A stretch of 64,000 nucleotides of DNA, from positions 124,001 to 188,000 of the forward strand of contig CP099423.1 of assembly GCA_024114885.1 (NCBI GenBank), given 5' to 3'. How positions within the stretch are numbered: the first letter of the stretch is position 1; every line of letters starts with the position of its first letter. Shown here one piece after another: positions 11,575 through 22,714 of the stretch. The position numbers and the translations under genes are program-made. A model generated the notes under the pieces. That model was not told the DNA's origin. It saw only the letters and a program-made list of their open reading frames with translations, and did no database searches. The DNA comes from Septoria linicola. Its lineage: Eukaryota; Ascomycota; Dothideomycetes; Mycosphaerellales; Mycosphaerellaceae.

Positions 11575-12548
11575 TCGCTTGCGGTATTCCACGTCGGTCA
11601 ATCTCGGCCCGGAAATCTCTCAACAAGCACGATCGAGGTCAGTGGTTTCGCGGAGATGTTCTGAAGTTATGCAGATGTCGAAGCCGGCCGACCAGACATG
11701 GAGCCTTGTCTCTTGTATTCTTGTATCAATTGGTCATCAGAAGCTCACCTTGTGAGGTTTTATGCAGTTCTTACACGAGTGGCGACTCCCAGACACACTC
11801 AGCTGCTCTTTCCCAGTCGCACTGGCGTCGATTTTGGAAGCCTGAAAGCGTCTCTAGATGACCCAGTGACGCAAAGGCTTTTAATAGCACACGCGCGATC
11901 ATGTGTAGGAATGATCTGGGAGGTCTACCTATGATGTGGCTGCGATTGTTGGCTCGATCTAGGCAGTGCTTGGTGGAGACTGCTCAATGCAATCTCTTGG
12001 CTGTGCAACATACGCTGCAGATGCAGAACCTCAGCTGAGGTAGGGCTGGACGCCACGAGTTGAAGGATAGCAGCTACATGCTAGGGCTCAATGATCAAAG
12101 TATGCTTAGGGTTGTAAGGCAAAAGGTCATGGGACGACAGGAAGGTGGTCAAAATCAGATTTCGGCGCATCTGGACATTGATGCGGAGTACTTGATATTA
12201 CTTGAAGGGTTTCAGATCACCGACGTCAACCGTGGGGGCAGTGTGCTCATTTCTGTGAATTCGTGATTCGCGGAATTAGACTGAGCCAGAGAAAACAGGT
12301 CTACCGTGCCAACCTGTGCTCGCCACTGTCGACAATCAGCCGCTCCTCAACAATTGCCATCCAGTCAAGAATAAACCGGTGCCCACAGATATACATTGTG
12401 TGGTCGAAAAAGAATCAAAATGTATAGTTGTGAACAGCGCTTGTGCAAGAACATCAAAGGTGAGCGAGCTACCGTTATCTGTGAGCCAATTTTGTCACTC
12501 CACAACTCGCATCAAAGCAAGCCGAAGCACGGAAACACAATCAACAAC
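11575..12548. other. Intergenic, nothing recognised
   Basis: Only ORFs under about 105 codons, none with recognisable motifs. It holds the 3' flank of the GFA-family gene on the minus strand. Confidence 0.45.
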
Positions 12549-13166
12549 TTAGACCGTAAATTTGCAGAAGCTACACAGCCCATCGCCATTCTCGCGCAAA
12601 CCCACCCTCACCTCCCCCCTCCCCAACCACGCCTCCCTCTCCTCAACCCCCTTCCTCGTCCCATCCCCATCCCAAAACTCATCCTCCACAGCCTCCGTCT
12701 GCCCCCTCAACTGCATGGCGCCCTCAACCCTTTCTCTCCACTTCGGCCTGCTTTCCGGCCAGACCTCCATCATCGGCCTCGTCTCATTCACAATACTCTG
12801 ATCATCCAGCACTCCCGCTCGCAATCCAACGCAATCCTTGACAGCTGGATCTCCGCCCGTGCGGTACAAGACCACGCCGCAGGCTGCGCAGAAGTGATTC
12901 GTGATTTCGCGCGAGAAGTCGCTGAATTTGGTCCAGGTTTTGGGGGTGCCGGAGAGGAGAGTGAAGGATGAGAGGGGGGGATTTGATAGATGGCGAGGGA
13001 GGGGTGTTTGCGGTCGTCGGTGCGTGCACCAGCATATTGCCTTTGAACGGAGATTGGGTTAGTGGGTTGGGGGATGTCAAATGGGAGAGGGTGCTCGGAC
13101 TGTGTATTGGGGTTCTCCGGTGTAGGAGATTTTGATCGCGCCGCAGAGGCAGCTTCCTGTTGGCAT
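12549..13166 (-). CDS. GFA-family (glutathione-dependent formaldehyde-activating-like/CENP-V) zinc protein with a shifted internal segment
   Basis: Exons 13101-13166 and 12549-13040 (minus strand) join across a 60 bp intron with a CACTAACC branch site; the total is 618 bases, 185 residues. The N-terminus 'MPTGSCLCGAIKISYTGEP' carries the first CxC zinc pair, 'AICWC' the second, and 'NHFCAACGVVLYRTGGD' the CxxC pair. This is a GFA-like beta-tent zinc protein. Between 'AICWC' and 'SSFTLLSGTPKTW' the frame reads an unfamiliar Arg/Pro-rich stretch, while the +1 frame of the same bases gives the expected 'TDDRKHPSLAIYQIPPS'. So two small indels appear to cancel each other. The third Cys of the middle cluster is absent in both readings. 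Most GFA-like fungal proteins are uncharacterised; glutathione chemistry is not implied. Confidence 0.72.
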
Positions 13167-14101
13167 GGCGACATTTGGGTTGCGATTGGCTGTAAGGAGT
13201 GAGATTGTCTACATGTCAGCTGAAATTCGATGTTGCTATGATATAGGTGAGAAAGATCCTGGATATGGCTTTCAGCTCTCAGCTTTGTTACTCGGCTATT
13301 CAGCTGTCGGTCTGGAGCTGAGAGCTTCGAATCGTGGAGCTCTTGGTCAGCACATATTCCCACTCGTATATCAGAGCACCAGACCACGGACGTCAAGTGG
13401 TATGGCATCTTGACCTCGATCAGGCTATTAAGGCACACTTCTTGGCCGACCACGGCCACTACATGTCGATGTTCATGCCGCCCGGCCCGGTGACATTCGC
13501 CTATTTCATGGCGGGACTTCGCGTTGCCAGGCCGACTGTCCTCGATAATGCTGACCGGGCCTGTGACTATCGATGAGAGCACAGCGTGGTCGGTGTTGCT
13601 TGCTTCTGCCCCAAGAACTGGTTGACGACCGTGCTTGCGAATATAGATGAGCCTGAGCTGAGGGCCGAGCACTTCTCAGAGTATTGATATGTGGTGATTG
13701 ATATTCTCTTGTAGCATGCAGGTGAACAATGAGCTCCACCTAGGCGATTCAAGTCGATGCAGCAATGTCTCCAATCATGGCAAGTCCTTGCGAAGGAGCG
13801 CGAATAGGTAGGAAACATGCTGCTCGGACACGTGCCATACAGTTGAAGCGGATCCGAGCCAAGGCATACAGTAGCCGATAGCGGCTCTTCAGCCGAGGAC
13901 TACCACGGGCGAGAGGGGAGGTCACGGCGAGCTCATGGTTCTGCATAGATACCAGCTAAAAGTACATTTTTGCCTGTGCCGTGTATACTGACAGCCACTC
14001 TCTCATCTCTCCGCCTCGTCGTCTCTTTAGCTAGAAGACAGCGAGCTGCCATCAAGCTTATCTTCTGAGCTCCGATCTGCTGTATAACACACTTCACGAA
14101 C
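13167..14101. other. Divergent promoter region, nothing else recognised
   Basis: Spacer between the minus-strand GFA gene and the plus-strand MMSDH gene. No ORF with family resemblance; the long minus-strand ORF here is a shadow running out of the GFA gene. Confidence 0.5.
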
Positions 14102-15882
14102 ATGTCGACTCGCCGCATTGTGTCCAAAGGAAAGCTCCTCCAAAGCTTGACACTGCGACCTGCTGCTCCGGTAGCCGCGCGATTGACCCGAATGCCTCAA
14201 AACCCCAATGCTGGCCGACAGGCTGTGCGACGACTTCACGCCACGACCCGACACTTGCAGGGCACCACATCCGCTGCCACGACAGCCACCGAATACCCCA
14301 CGACGCACGACCAGGTGCAGCAGCCATTGAACACCACAAACTTCATCGACAACAAGTTTGTCGAGTCTAAAGCTACACAATGGATCGACCTGCACGATCC
14401 TTCTACCAACAATCTCGTCACTCGCGTTCCACAGTCTACCGATGAGGAGCTCAAGGCGGCGGTCGACAGCGCAGAGAAGGCTTTCCCAGCATGGAAGGCA
14501 ATGAGCGTGCTGGCCCGACAGACCATCATGTTCAAGTATGTGGCGCTGATTAGAGAACACTGGGATCGCCTGGCTGCCAGCATTACGCTTGAGCAAGGCA
14601 AGACATTCGCAGATGCCAAGGGTGATGTCCTGCGTGGTCTGCAAGTCGCTGAGAACGCATGCGGTATCACGACACAGATCACTGGCGAGGTGCTCGAAGT
14701 GGCCAAGGATATGGAGACTCGATCTTACCGTGAGCCATTGGGCATTGTGGCTGCCATCTGCCCTTTCAACTTCCCAGCTATGATTCCACTGTGGACGATT
14801 CCAATCGCTGCCATTTCTGGTAACACAGTCATCATTAAGCCCTCGGAGCGCGATCCTGGTGCCACCATGATCCTCGCCGAATTGGCTGAGAAGGCTGGCT
14901 TCCCTCCCGGAGTGATCAACATCATCCACGGAGCGGCCAAGACTGTCGACTTTATCATTGATGAGCCACGCATCAAGGCAATCTCTTTCGTCGGCTCCAA
15001 CAAGGCTGGAGAGTACATATACAGCCGCGGTAGCGCACAAGGCAAGCGTGTCCAGGCCAACTTGGGCGCCAAGAACCATGCCGCTGTGCTGCCAGACTGC
15101 AACAAGAATGCCACTCTGAACGCTATTGCTGGTGCTGCATTCGGTGCTGCAGGTCAGAGATGCATGGCTCTGTCCACGCTCGTCTTTGTCGGCGAGACCA
15201 AGGACTGGGCACCAGAGATTGCCGAGCGTGCAAAGGACCTCAGCATGAACGGAGGTTTCGAGAAGGGCGCAGATCTCGGCCCAGTCATCTCCCCACAAGC
15301 GAAGGAGAGAATCGAGGGTCTGATCGCATCTGCTGAGAAGGAAGGCGCGACAATCGTCCTCGATGGACGTGGTCAGAAGCCCGCAGACAGCAAGTATGCC
15401 AACGGAAACTGGGTAAGCATGTTCCCAAACTCAGCACTCCATCGCCCACTAACATTGTTCTCCAGGTCGGCCCCACCATCATCGCCAACGTCACCAAAGA
15501 CATGCAATGCTACAAAGAAGAAATCTTCGGCCCCGTCCTCGTCTGCCTCAACGTCCCCACCCTCGACGACGCCATCAAACTCATCAACGACAACGAATAC
15601 GGCAACGGCACCGCCATCTTCACCGCCTCAGGCGCCACAGCCGGTAAATTCCAAAAGGAAATCGAGGCCGGTCAAGTCGGAATCAACGTTCCTATTCCTG
15701 TCCCGTTGCCAATGTTTAGCTTCACGGGTAACAAGAAGAGTGTGGCTGGAGGTGGTGCGAATACGTTCTATGGAAAGCCGGGCTTGAACTTTTATACGCA
15801 GTTGAAGACTGTGACGAGTTTGTGGAGGAGTGAGGATGCGATTAGTACAAGGGCGACGGTGAACATGCCTACGCAGTCGTAG
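14102..15882 (+). CDS. Methylmalonate-semialdehyde dehydrogenase (CoA-acylating), mitochondrial
   Basis: Aldehyde dehydrogenase family 6 enzyme. It oxidises methylmalonate and malonate semialdehydes to propionyl- or acetyl-CoA in valine, pyrimidine and inositol breakdown. Exons 14102-15412 and 15466-15882 give 575 residues; the intron has a CACTAAC branch site. Residues 1 to about 55 are Arg/Ser/Ala-rich, ending 'RRLHATTRHL', typical of a matrix presequence. The ALDH core includes 'CPFNFPAMIPLW', the glycine-rich 'SFVGSNKAGEYIY', and the catalytic cysteine in 'GAAGQRCMALS' (about C354). The late motif 'PIPVPLPMFSFTGNKKS' is typical of this subfamily and separates it from other ALDHs. No defects seen. 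Confidence 0.95.
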
Positions 15883-16131
15883 AAAGAGATTTTTGTTGAG
15901 AAGGGTATCTGGTGAACAAAATGTTTGAAGCATGATATCGATGGAATATCTGGACATCAGGTTGCAAAATGAATGAGAAATGCATAAAGAGTGCCATATC
16001 GTGCCGGGAGATCTTTCTTGAGAAGGCTGTCTGGGAGAACATGAAGTCATGCGTGTATACATGCAGTCCACGCTAAACACTCACGATCAGAGGGCAGGCA
16101 ATCGTAGCTACATCGTGTGGTAGTTGGACCC

Positions 16132-18159
16132 TCAATCATCCTTCTTCCCGTCCTTCGCCCAACTAGTCTGAATACTCGAGCACACCGCCACATAATCATT
16201 CCACTTCTGCTCATTCTCAATCACCCCCTTCCCCGTCCAAAACATCGTCCAATTACTCTCCGGAATCTGCCAGCTCCCCGCCGCTCGCTCAAAGTACCAC
16301 TTATTCACAGGATTATCCTTTCGACTTCTCCAACACACACCATTGGGAAAACAGCTCCGCACCATAGCTTGGAAGACGATGTCTGCGACGCCGCTGGAAC
16401 CTTGGGATGTTTGCAGCACGGCGAATTTATCGAGGTAGGGAACGAGGCGTTGCGGGTCGTTGGTTCCGGGAGGCATTTCCCAGGTGAGGACCGCGCCGCC
16501 TTCGTATTGGCCTGCGACGATGATGCCGGCGATGCGGGAGTTGACGCGTTGGAGGTAGTGCCCGACATTCAATTTGCGGCGGAAGCTGTCTTCGATGAGG
16601 TGTACGAGGCGGGGGAGGTCGACGCGAGGGTCTTTTTCGAGTTTGAGAGGTGTTCGTCCCGCGGCGGGGCGGTGCCAGCCGAGGAGGCGGTCGGCGGCAG
16701 GGATGACGGTGAGGGGCATGCCCTTCCTAAGGACTGTGCTGGCTTCTGTCAAGGGGGTTTTGTCGGTGTCGGCTTCGAGAGGGGCAAGGCGGGCTGTGGG
16801 GAGGGAGGAGGAGATGACGGGTTTGTTGGTGAGGAGGTTGTGGATCAGTGGGTTCTTTTGTCGCCTCGTGCCTGCGCCGAGGGGAGGGAGTGTGGCTTTT
16901 GCAGCTTCTGAGGAGCTTGCGGCCTCTTGTGGCGATACAATCAGTCCGGAGGAGGAGGAGGGCAGTAAATGTAGACATCTTCGCACAAGCTCCAAGTTGT
17001 CGCGATGCTGGTCGTAGAAAGCCGGGCCTCGAGGATGAGTATCGTCATCTCGAGCTGCTTCAGCATACTCCGCAAGCTCGCTTTCCACAAGATCATACTC
17101 TTGCTCGAGGTTAATGAATACGTGTGCTCCGTGTCCTCGATGCTTGCTTGGTATACCTCCCACAGCGTCAAGAACGACAATGCGATCCAGTGAGACCTCA
17201 TCTGGTTTGTGCGCAGCCTCTACATCGTCAGGCTTGTCCTTGCCTGTGAGGTGCTTTGTCAATGCAGCCATAATATCGGCTGCTGCTACTTGCACGAGCT
17301 GACCCGCAGATGTGTAAGCTAAAGATGACACGATTGGCACCATGCCTCGGCGTAGTGGGTCCAGAATCAGGTTCGGCATTGTGACTTGCAGCTCTGAAGT
17401 GTCTATGCCATGTTCCCAGTGGTCTTCGAACATTTCGAGCGCATTGGGTACTGAACGAGCGCCTTCTGGGTTATGCCGATCGATGGCATCGCATAGGCGA
17501 TCTGCCTGCTGCGCGAAGAGTCGACGTAGGGTCTTCACGTCGGATAATTGGTCTGCATGTTCTTCTGCTTGAACATTACTCGTGTTGATGTCCAGGACCA
17601 CTATCATAGCCATGTCGAGCTTGACAAGCTGCGCAATCGTCCTAGCAAGGCCATCCAGAGTGACCTCGTCAACAGCTTCAGGTGCCTTGAGACATGTCAA
17701 TGCCACATGTAGTTCTTCTTTGGCCTCCGTGGCTTGGTGTTCTCGCGCAACATCTTGTGGCGAGAATTGAGGACTGTTTGCAATAGCTCTAGCTGGAGTG
17801 TATAGACCACCTAGATTCACGCCATTGTGGTCGAGTCGTTCTTGATACTTCTGAAGCAGGGCCTGAGTTTCTTCTTGCTGTGCAGATATGCTTGGTCCTA
17901 AATATGCTGTTGTTCGGGCAGATTGCTTGAAGCGTGCGAGATATTGTTTTGCGTCTCGTCTGGTTGCACTTGCATTGAGAACGTTGACGAGCAGCTCTCG
18001 CTGTTTGGCGGGATCCTCCGACCTCGCGGCATGTTTGCCATTGAGAGTGGGAGGCGGTGGAGCAGAATTGGAGTAGGCACGCCCGCATTGGCGAACGGTC
18101 AGCTTCTTAAGGCCCCCGAATGCGCTTGCCTTTCCACACGCCGACATAGAGGTAGTCAT
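16132..18159 (-). CDS. N-acetylglutamate synthase, mitochondrial (arginine biosynthesis, first step)
   Basis: Acetylates L-glutamate with acetyl-CoA to start ornithine and arginine synthesis. A single exon of 675 residues. The frame is open to 18282 but begins there with GTG, so the first ATG (18159) is chosen; it gives a Lys/Arg/Ser-rich presequence ('KLTVRQCGRAYSNSAPPP'). Residues about 90-470 form a degenerate amino-acid-kinase-like domain ('VVLDAVGGIPSK' near the middle). The C-terminal 200 residues are the NAGS-type acetyltransferase domain with 'NSRIAGIIVAGQYEGGAVL' and the final 'RSRKDNPVNKWYFERAAGS'. Its 3' end converges on the MMSDH gene with about 250 bp between stops. A nine-codon upstream ORF lies at 18279-18308. 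Confidence 0.93.
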   Translation of the reverse strand: MTTSMSACGKASAFGGLKKLTVRQCGRAYSNSAPPPPTLNGKHAARSEDPAKQRELLVNVLNASATRRDAKQYLARFKQSARTTAYLGPSISAQQEETQALLQKYQERLDHNGVNLGGLYTPARAIANSPQFSPQDVAREHQATEAKEELHVALTCLKAPEAVDEVTLDGLARTIAQLVKLDMAMIVVLDINTSNVQAEEHADQLSDVKTLRRLFAQQADRLCDAIDRHNPEGARSVPNALEMFEDHWEHGIDTSELQVTMPNLILDPLRRGMVPIVSSLAYTSAGQLVQVAAADIMAALTKHLTGKDKPDDVEAAHKPDEVSLDRIVVLDAVGGIPSKHRGHGAHVFINLEQEYDLVESELAEYAEAARDDDTHPRGPAFYDQHRDNLELVRRCLHLLPSSSSGLIVSPQEAASSSEAAKATLPPLGAGTRRQKNPLIHNLLTNKPVISSSLPTARLAPLEADTDKTPLTEASTVLRKGMPLTVIPAADRLLGWHRPAAGRTPLKLEKDPRVDLPRLVHLIEDSFRRKLNVGHYLQRVNSRIAGIIVAGQYEGGAVLTWEMPPGTNDPQRLVPYLDKFAVLQTSQGSSGVADIVFQAMVRSCFPNGVCWRSRKDNPVNKWYFERAAGSWQIPESNWTMFWTGKGVIENEQKWNDYVAVCSSIQTSWAKDGKKDD

Positions 18160-19171
18160 TTTCCATGTCACGAACGCAGCGGTAAAGACTGAGAAAGACG
18201 TCCTCTCAACGGTGCAACAAGGCACGAAGACCGAAGTCTGTCCGCACTGGGCCCAAAACGAAAGTGGCCGTGGCACATTCACCTGCTAGACGAGGAAGGT
18301 GAGCCCATCGACTTGTCGGAGTGGGTGGAAGCAAGTCATGTTGCAAAAGTGACAGCGAGAGGCAACCAGTCATCGATCCATGTACGAGGCAATGCGGCAC
18401 TTTTGTGTCTAAGCGCGACTTTGCGTTATCTAATCTGATGATCTGATGGCATTGCTTTTCGCAAATATACAGCACATGGCTGGAGCGTGGGCAGTTGGTA
18501 TGACCAATTTTCTCGCTTGTGAATGTGGGCTCCTGCACGTCCAAGACACTGGACTTTCGGCCGAGCAAACGTTGGGTGCGAATCGTGAAGAAATTCGCGA
18601 ATCGCTCTTCCAACCGCGAGAAGTGCTTGGCCGCGTGGACCCGGGATGTGGTGACATTCCGAGACGATATCCGATCATCATCACGCCATGCTTCTCTTCT
18701 GCAGACTCATGCACATTGGACGCCAGAACTGAGACCTACACCGATGGATGCAGCACCGTGATCAACAAGTCTGCGCCGGAGAGCATCAACTAAAGCGTAA
18801 ACATGATACATCGGGAGCCGCCATTCATGCATTGGATGGCCATTTGAAGCCGGTGGAACGAGTCGGGATGGATCAAGCGAGGACGAAGAGCGCGAGTACA
18901 TAGTCTGATCCAGTATCACTACTGAATCTTCCATCACCTCACTGATCATCCCAGTCTGCTCGCACAGTTGTAGTAATAGTGAGTGAAAGTGATTTGGCTT
19001 GGCGTTCGCGTGAAGTGCCAGGGTCCAGTCGCGGGACTTGGTTTGTTTACTTTGAAGCATAAACAATCGCGACGTCTACAATACACGACGGGAGGATTGA
19101 GCACTTCTGAATAGTCGCAACACCGACCATGCCCACTTGAAGGCCTTGCGACGCGATATACGACCGACACG
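18160..19171. promoter_or_regulatory. Divergent promoter region of the NAGS and SMC2 genes
   Basis: About 1 kb shared by the minus-strand NAGS gene and plus-strand SMC2. I looked on the minus strand for the fungal arginine attenuator peptide that usually precedes this gene and did not find its conserved core. No other gene is recognised. Confidence 0.4.
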
Positions 19172-22100
19172 ATGCGGATCACCGAACTGATCATAGATGG
19201 CTTCAAGTCGTACGCCGTGCGTACTGTCATCTCTGGCTGGGATCCCACTTTCAATGCGATTACTGGACTGAACGGATCAGGAAAATCGAATATACTGGAT
19301 GCGATATGCTTCTGCTTGGGAATCGGCAAGTTTGAGCTTTTGCGCGCAACCGGAGGCGCAAGTGATCTCATCTACAAGAGAGGACAGGCAGGCATCACGA
19401 AAGCCTCTGTTACGCTGGTGTTTGACAACAACGACACGGCCAAGTCGCCCATAGGCTTCGAAGATGTCCCGATCATCAATGTTACGAGGCAGATTGTGCT
19501 GGGAGGCACCAGCAAATACCTCATCAATGGACATCGTGCACAACAGCAGACGGTGCAGAACCTCTTCCAGAGCGTGCAGCTGAACATCAACAATCCCAAC
19601 TTCTTGATCATGCAGGGAAAGATTACCAAAGTGCTGAACATGAAGAGTACCGAGATCCTGGGTATGGTCGAAGAGGCTGCAGGCACGCGCATGTTCGAGG
19701 ACAGGCGAGAGAAGGCGCTGAAGACTCTGGCGAAAAAGCAGACTAAGGTGGAGGAGCTGGAGGGTCTGCTCAAAGAAGAAATCGAGCCGAAGCTGGAAAA
19801 GTTGCGCAACGAGAAGCGCGCATTCCTGGAATTCCAGAGCACACAGAATGATCTAGAGCGGCTGACGAAGCTCGTGATTGCATACGACTACATCAAGAGT
19901 AAGCAAAAGATGGAGCAGAGCGCACAAGATCTGGCTGCAAAGAAGCAACGCGCGACTGAGCTGGAGGGCAATGCAGAGAAGCTGCAACGAGAGATCGGGG
20001 TGCTAGAAGAGGACAAGGAGAAAGTGCGAGCGGCGCGCGACAAGGAGCTGCGGAAGGGCGGCAAGTTTGCGAAGCTGGAAGAGGCTGTCAAGGAGCATTC
20101 GATCAGTCTCGAGCGGCTAGTCACTAAGCTCGAGCTGAAGATGTCATCCATGGCAGAAGAGCAGGAGCGCTTGCAAAAGGTGCAGGCTACAGTCAAGGAC
20201 CTCGAGAAACAGCTTAAGCAGAAGACGGAATCGCACCAAAAGCTTCAACAACGATATGAAGCCGCGAACAAGGATCTTGTCGAGCAGAAAGCGGAAGTGG
20301 ACCAGAAGGAGGAATTGCTCCAAACACTACAGACGGGTATCTCGTCGAATGCCGGATCGGATGGCGGTTATGCTGGACAGCTTTCCACAGCTCGTGACAA
20401 TGCATCGAAAGCAGGTACCGAGATCGAACAATCGAAGCTCAAGATCACCCATCTCGAAGCGCGAATCAAGGAGGACGAGCCGCGGGCGAAGAAGGCCGAG
20501 AAGGAGAACGCCGGCCTTCTCAAGGACTTGGAGTCACTACGAACGCAAGCTGCCAAGCTGCAAGCTCAGCTGGAGAAGCTCGGGTACCAGCCTGGCAAGG
20601 AAGAGGAGCAACAAGCGGAGAAGGCACAGCTTGAGAAACGCATTCGAGGCTTACAGAGTGAGGCCGAAGCTTTGCGCCGGCAAGTAGCTGGGCTTGACTT
20701 CTCTTACGCAGATCCTGAGCCCAACTTTGATCGAAGGCGAGTCAAAGGCCTGGTGGCGCAACTTTTCAGTCTACCCGAACGCTCGACTGAGGCGAGCACT
20801 GCTCTCGAGATCTGCGCTGGTGGACGATTGTATAACGTGGTAGTGGATTCCGCAAAGACATCTTCAGCACTGATCGAGAATGGCAAGCTAAGACGGCGGG
20901 TGACCATAGTGCCTTTGGACAAGATTGATGCCTCACGAGCAGATGCTGGGAGGGTCAAAGCGGCCCAGCAACTATGCCCGGAGAAGGTGCATCTGGCCAT
21001 CAACCTTATCGGATATGCCCACGAAGTGGAGAAGGCCATGGAGTATGTATTTGGCAATACCCTCGTGTGTGCCGATGCAGCGACAGCAAAGAAGGTCACT
21101 TTCGACCCATCAGTGCGAATGACGAGTGTCACAGTGGAAGGCGACACATACAACCCTGGCGGCACGCTGTCTGGAGGTTCCGCAGCGTCAGGCAGTGGAG
21201 TGCTTCTCAAGCTGCAAAAACTGAATGCGATCACAACAGAGCTTGAAACTGAAGAAGCGAAATTGACTGCTCTGGAAGACGCAATGGCAAAGGACGCCCA
21301 GAAGCTGAAGAGCGCACGTCAATCCAAACAGGAGCTAGACTTGAAGAACCATGAGATCCAGCTCGCAGAGTCTCAAATCGCGAGCAATTCTTCAAGCAGC
21401 ATCATCGCTTCGGTCCAAGAGATGAAGGAGACCATTGCTGCTCTGAAAGAGAACATCCAAACTGCAAAGGCCCGCCAGACCGAGGCCAATGCTCAAGCCA
21501 AGAGCATAGAGAAGGACATGAAAGATTTCTCTTCAAATAAAGGAGCCAAGCTTGAGCAGCTACAAGGCGAGCTGGACAAGCTGAAGAAAGCATTGACTAA
21601 GACGCAAGGCTCGATCAAACCTCTGCAACAAGAAGTCAGAGATGCTAGCATCGAGGCTGAGCAGACGGGAGGTGACCTTTCAACAGCACAAGAAGAGCTC
21701 CATGACATTGAGACGACCCTGAAAGGACAACAAGAGGAACTCTCGGGGCACGAGTCTGAACAGAAGCAGATTCGTGACTTGCACGCGGAAGCAGAGGCAG
21801 CTTTGAATGACGAGAGAAGGAAACTCAGCTCGTTCGACGACGAGATTGCTGATCTCGACCGAGCCACTAAGCGCAAGACTCAACAGATCTCAGACGAGAA
21901 GATCGAGTCTCAGAAGCTTGGACACGCCATTGACAACTTTGCAAAGGTGCAGCAGGGAGCGCAGCAAGCAGTGGCAAACCTTGAGAAGGAATACGACTGG
22001 ATACTGGAAGAGCACACATCGTTCGGTCGAGCCAACACACCTTATGACTTCCAAAACCAGAACATGTCAGAGTGCCGATCGAATCTCAAGAATGTCACTG

Positions 22101-22714
22101 AACGCTTTACCGGCATGAAGAAGAAGATCAACCCTGCAGTGATGGCCACAATCGACAGTGTTGAGAAGAAAGAGCGTGATCTTAAGAACATGATGAGGAC
22201 AGTCATCCGAGACAAGAAGAAGATCGAGGAGACCATCATCACTCTTGACGAGTACAAGAAAGAAGCTCTCTTCAAGACTTGGTCGAAGGTCAATCAGGAT
22301 TTTGGCCTCATCTTCAACGACCTCCTACCCGGCAACACTGCCAAACTCGATCCACCCGAAGGCAAAGAGATCAGTGACGGACTGGAAGTCAAAGTCTGCC
22401 TAGGAAAAGTGTGGAAGCAGTCTCTTACGGAATTGTCCGGAGGTCAGCGGTCACTGATCGCGCTTTCGCTCATTCTTTCGTTACTGCAATACTCGCCCGC
22501 CCCAATGTACATTCTCGATGAGGTCGATGCTGCGCTGGACCTGTCGCACACACAGAATATTGGTCGACTGATCAGGACGAGGTTCAAGGGCAGTCAGTTT
22601 ATTGTGGTGAGTTTGAAGGATGGCATGTTTGCGAATGCGAATCGGATTTTTAAGACGAGGTTTATGGATGGGACGTCGGTGGTGCAGGCACTTACGCCGG
22701 CTGATATGAAGTGA
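19172..22714 (+). CDS. SMC2: Condensin subunit SMC2
   Basis: Structural-maintenance-of-chromosomes ATPase that pairs with SMC4 in condensin for mitotic chromosome compaction. A single exon of 1180 residues, the usual size. The N-terminal 'MRITELIIDGFKSYA' and Walker A 'GLNGSGKSN' (about residues 32-40) are followed by a coiled coil, a hinge around residues 520-670 ('GLVAQLFSLPERSTEAS' to 'TYNPGGTLSGGS'), and a second coiled coil. The C-terminal head has the ABC signature 'LSGGQRSLIALSL' (about 1089-1101) and Walker B 'YILDEVDAALD' with the catalytic Glu. The absence of introns over 3.5 kb is notable beside intron-bearing neighbours but not unusual. No lesions seen. Confidence 0.97.
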   Translation: MRITELIIDGFKSYAVRTVISGWDPTFNAITGLNGSGKSNILDAICFCLGIGKFELLRATGGASDLIYKRGQAGITKASVTLVFDNNDTAKSPIGFEDVPIINVTRQIVLGGTSKYLINGHRAQQQTVQNLFQSVQLNINNPNFLIMQGKITKVLNMKSTEILGMVEEAAGTRMFEDRREKALKTLAKKQTKVEELEGLLKEEIEPKLEKLRNEKRAFLEFQSTQNDLERLTKLVIAYDYIKSKQKMEQSAQDLAAKKQRATELEGNAEKLQREIGVLEEDKEKVRAARDKELRKGGKFAKLEEAVKEHSISLERLVTKLELKMSSMAEEQERLQKVQATVKDLEKQLKQKTESHQKLQQRYEAANKDLVEQKAEVDQKEELLQTLQTGISSNAGSDGGYAGQLSTARDNASKAGTEIEQSKLKITHLEARIKEDEPRAKKAEKENAGLLKDLESLRTQAAKLQAQLEKLGYQPGKEEEQQAEKAQLEKRIRGLQSEAEALRRQVAGLDFSYADPEPNFDRRRVKGLVAQLFSLPERSTEASTALEICAGGRLYNVVVDSAKTSSALIENGKLRRRVTIVPLDKIDASRADAGRVKAAQQLCPEKVHLAINLIGYAHEVEKAMEYVFGNTLVCADAATAKKVTFDPSVRMTSVTVEGDTYNPGGTLSGGSAASGSGVLLKLQKLNAITTELETEEAKLTALEDAMAKDAQKLKSARQSKQELDLKNHEIQLAESQIASNSSSSIIASVQEMKETIAALKENIQTAKARQTEANAQAKSIEKDMKDFSSNKGAKLEQLQGELDKLKKALTKTQGSIKPLQQEVRDASIEAEQTGGDLSTAQEELHDIETTLKGQQEELSGHESEQKQIRDLHAEAEAALNDERRKLSSFDDEIADLDRATKRKTQQISDEKIESQKLGHAIDNFAKVQQGAQQAVANLEKEYDWILEEHTSFGRANTPYDFQNQNMSECRSNLKNVTERFTGMKKKINPAVMATIDSVEKKERDLKNMMRTVIRDKKKIEETIITLDEYKKEALFKTWSKVNQDFGLIFNDLLPGNTAKLDPPEGKEISDGLEVKVCLGKVWKQSLTELSGGQRSLIALSLILSLLQYSPAPMYILDEVDAALDLSHTQNIGRLIRTRFKGSQFIVVSLKDGMFANANRIFKTRFMDGTSVVQALTPADMK

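Noticed and set aside
12788..13672. 294-codon minus-strand frame overlapping the GFA gene
   Set aside because: It reads through the GFA intron in a non-family frame and is Pro/Ser-rich from composition; the spliced GFA model explains the same bases better.
16117..17201. Several long plus-strand frames opposite N-acetylglutamate synthase
   Set aside because: Shadows of the conserved minus-strand gene; no motifs of their own.
16132..18282. Longer N-terminus for N-acetylglutamate synthase starting at 18282
   Set aside because: The codon there is GTG; the first ATG in frame (18159) gives a better mitochondrial presequence.
18160..19171. Arginine attenuator peptide uORF in the NAGS leader
   Set aside because: No minus-strand ORF with the conserved core was found. 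The only short uORF seen (18279-18308, nine codons, Ser-rich) does not resemble it. An intron-split or more distant copy cannot be excluded.
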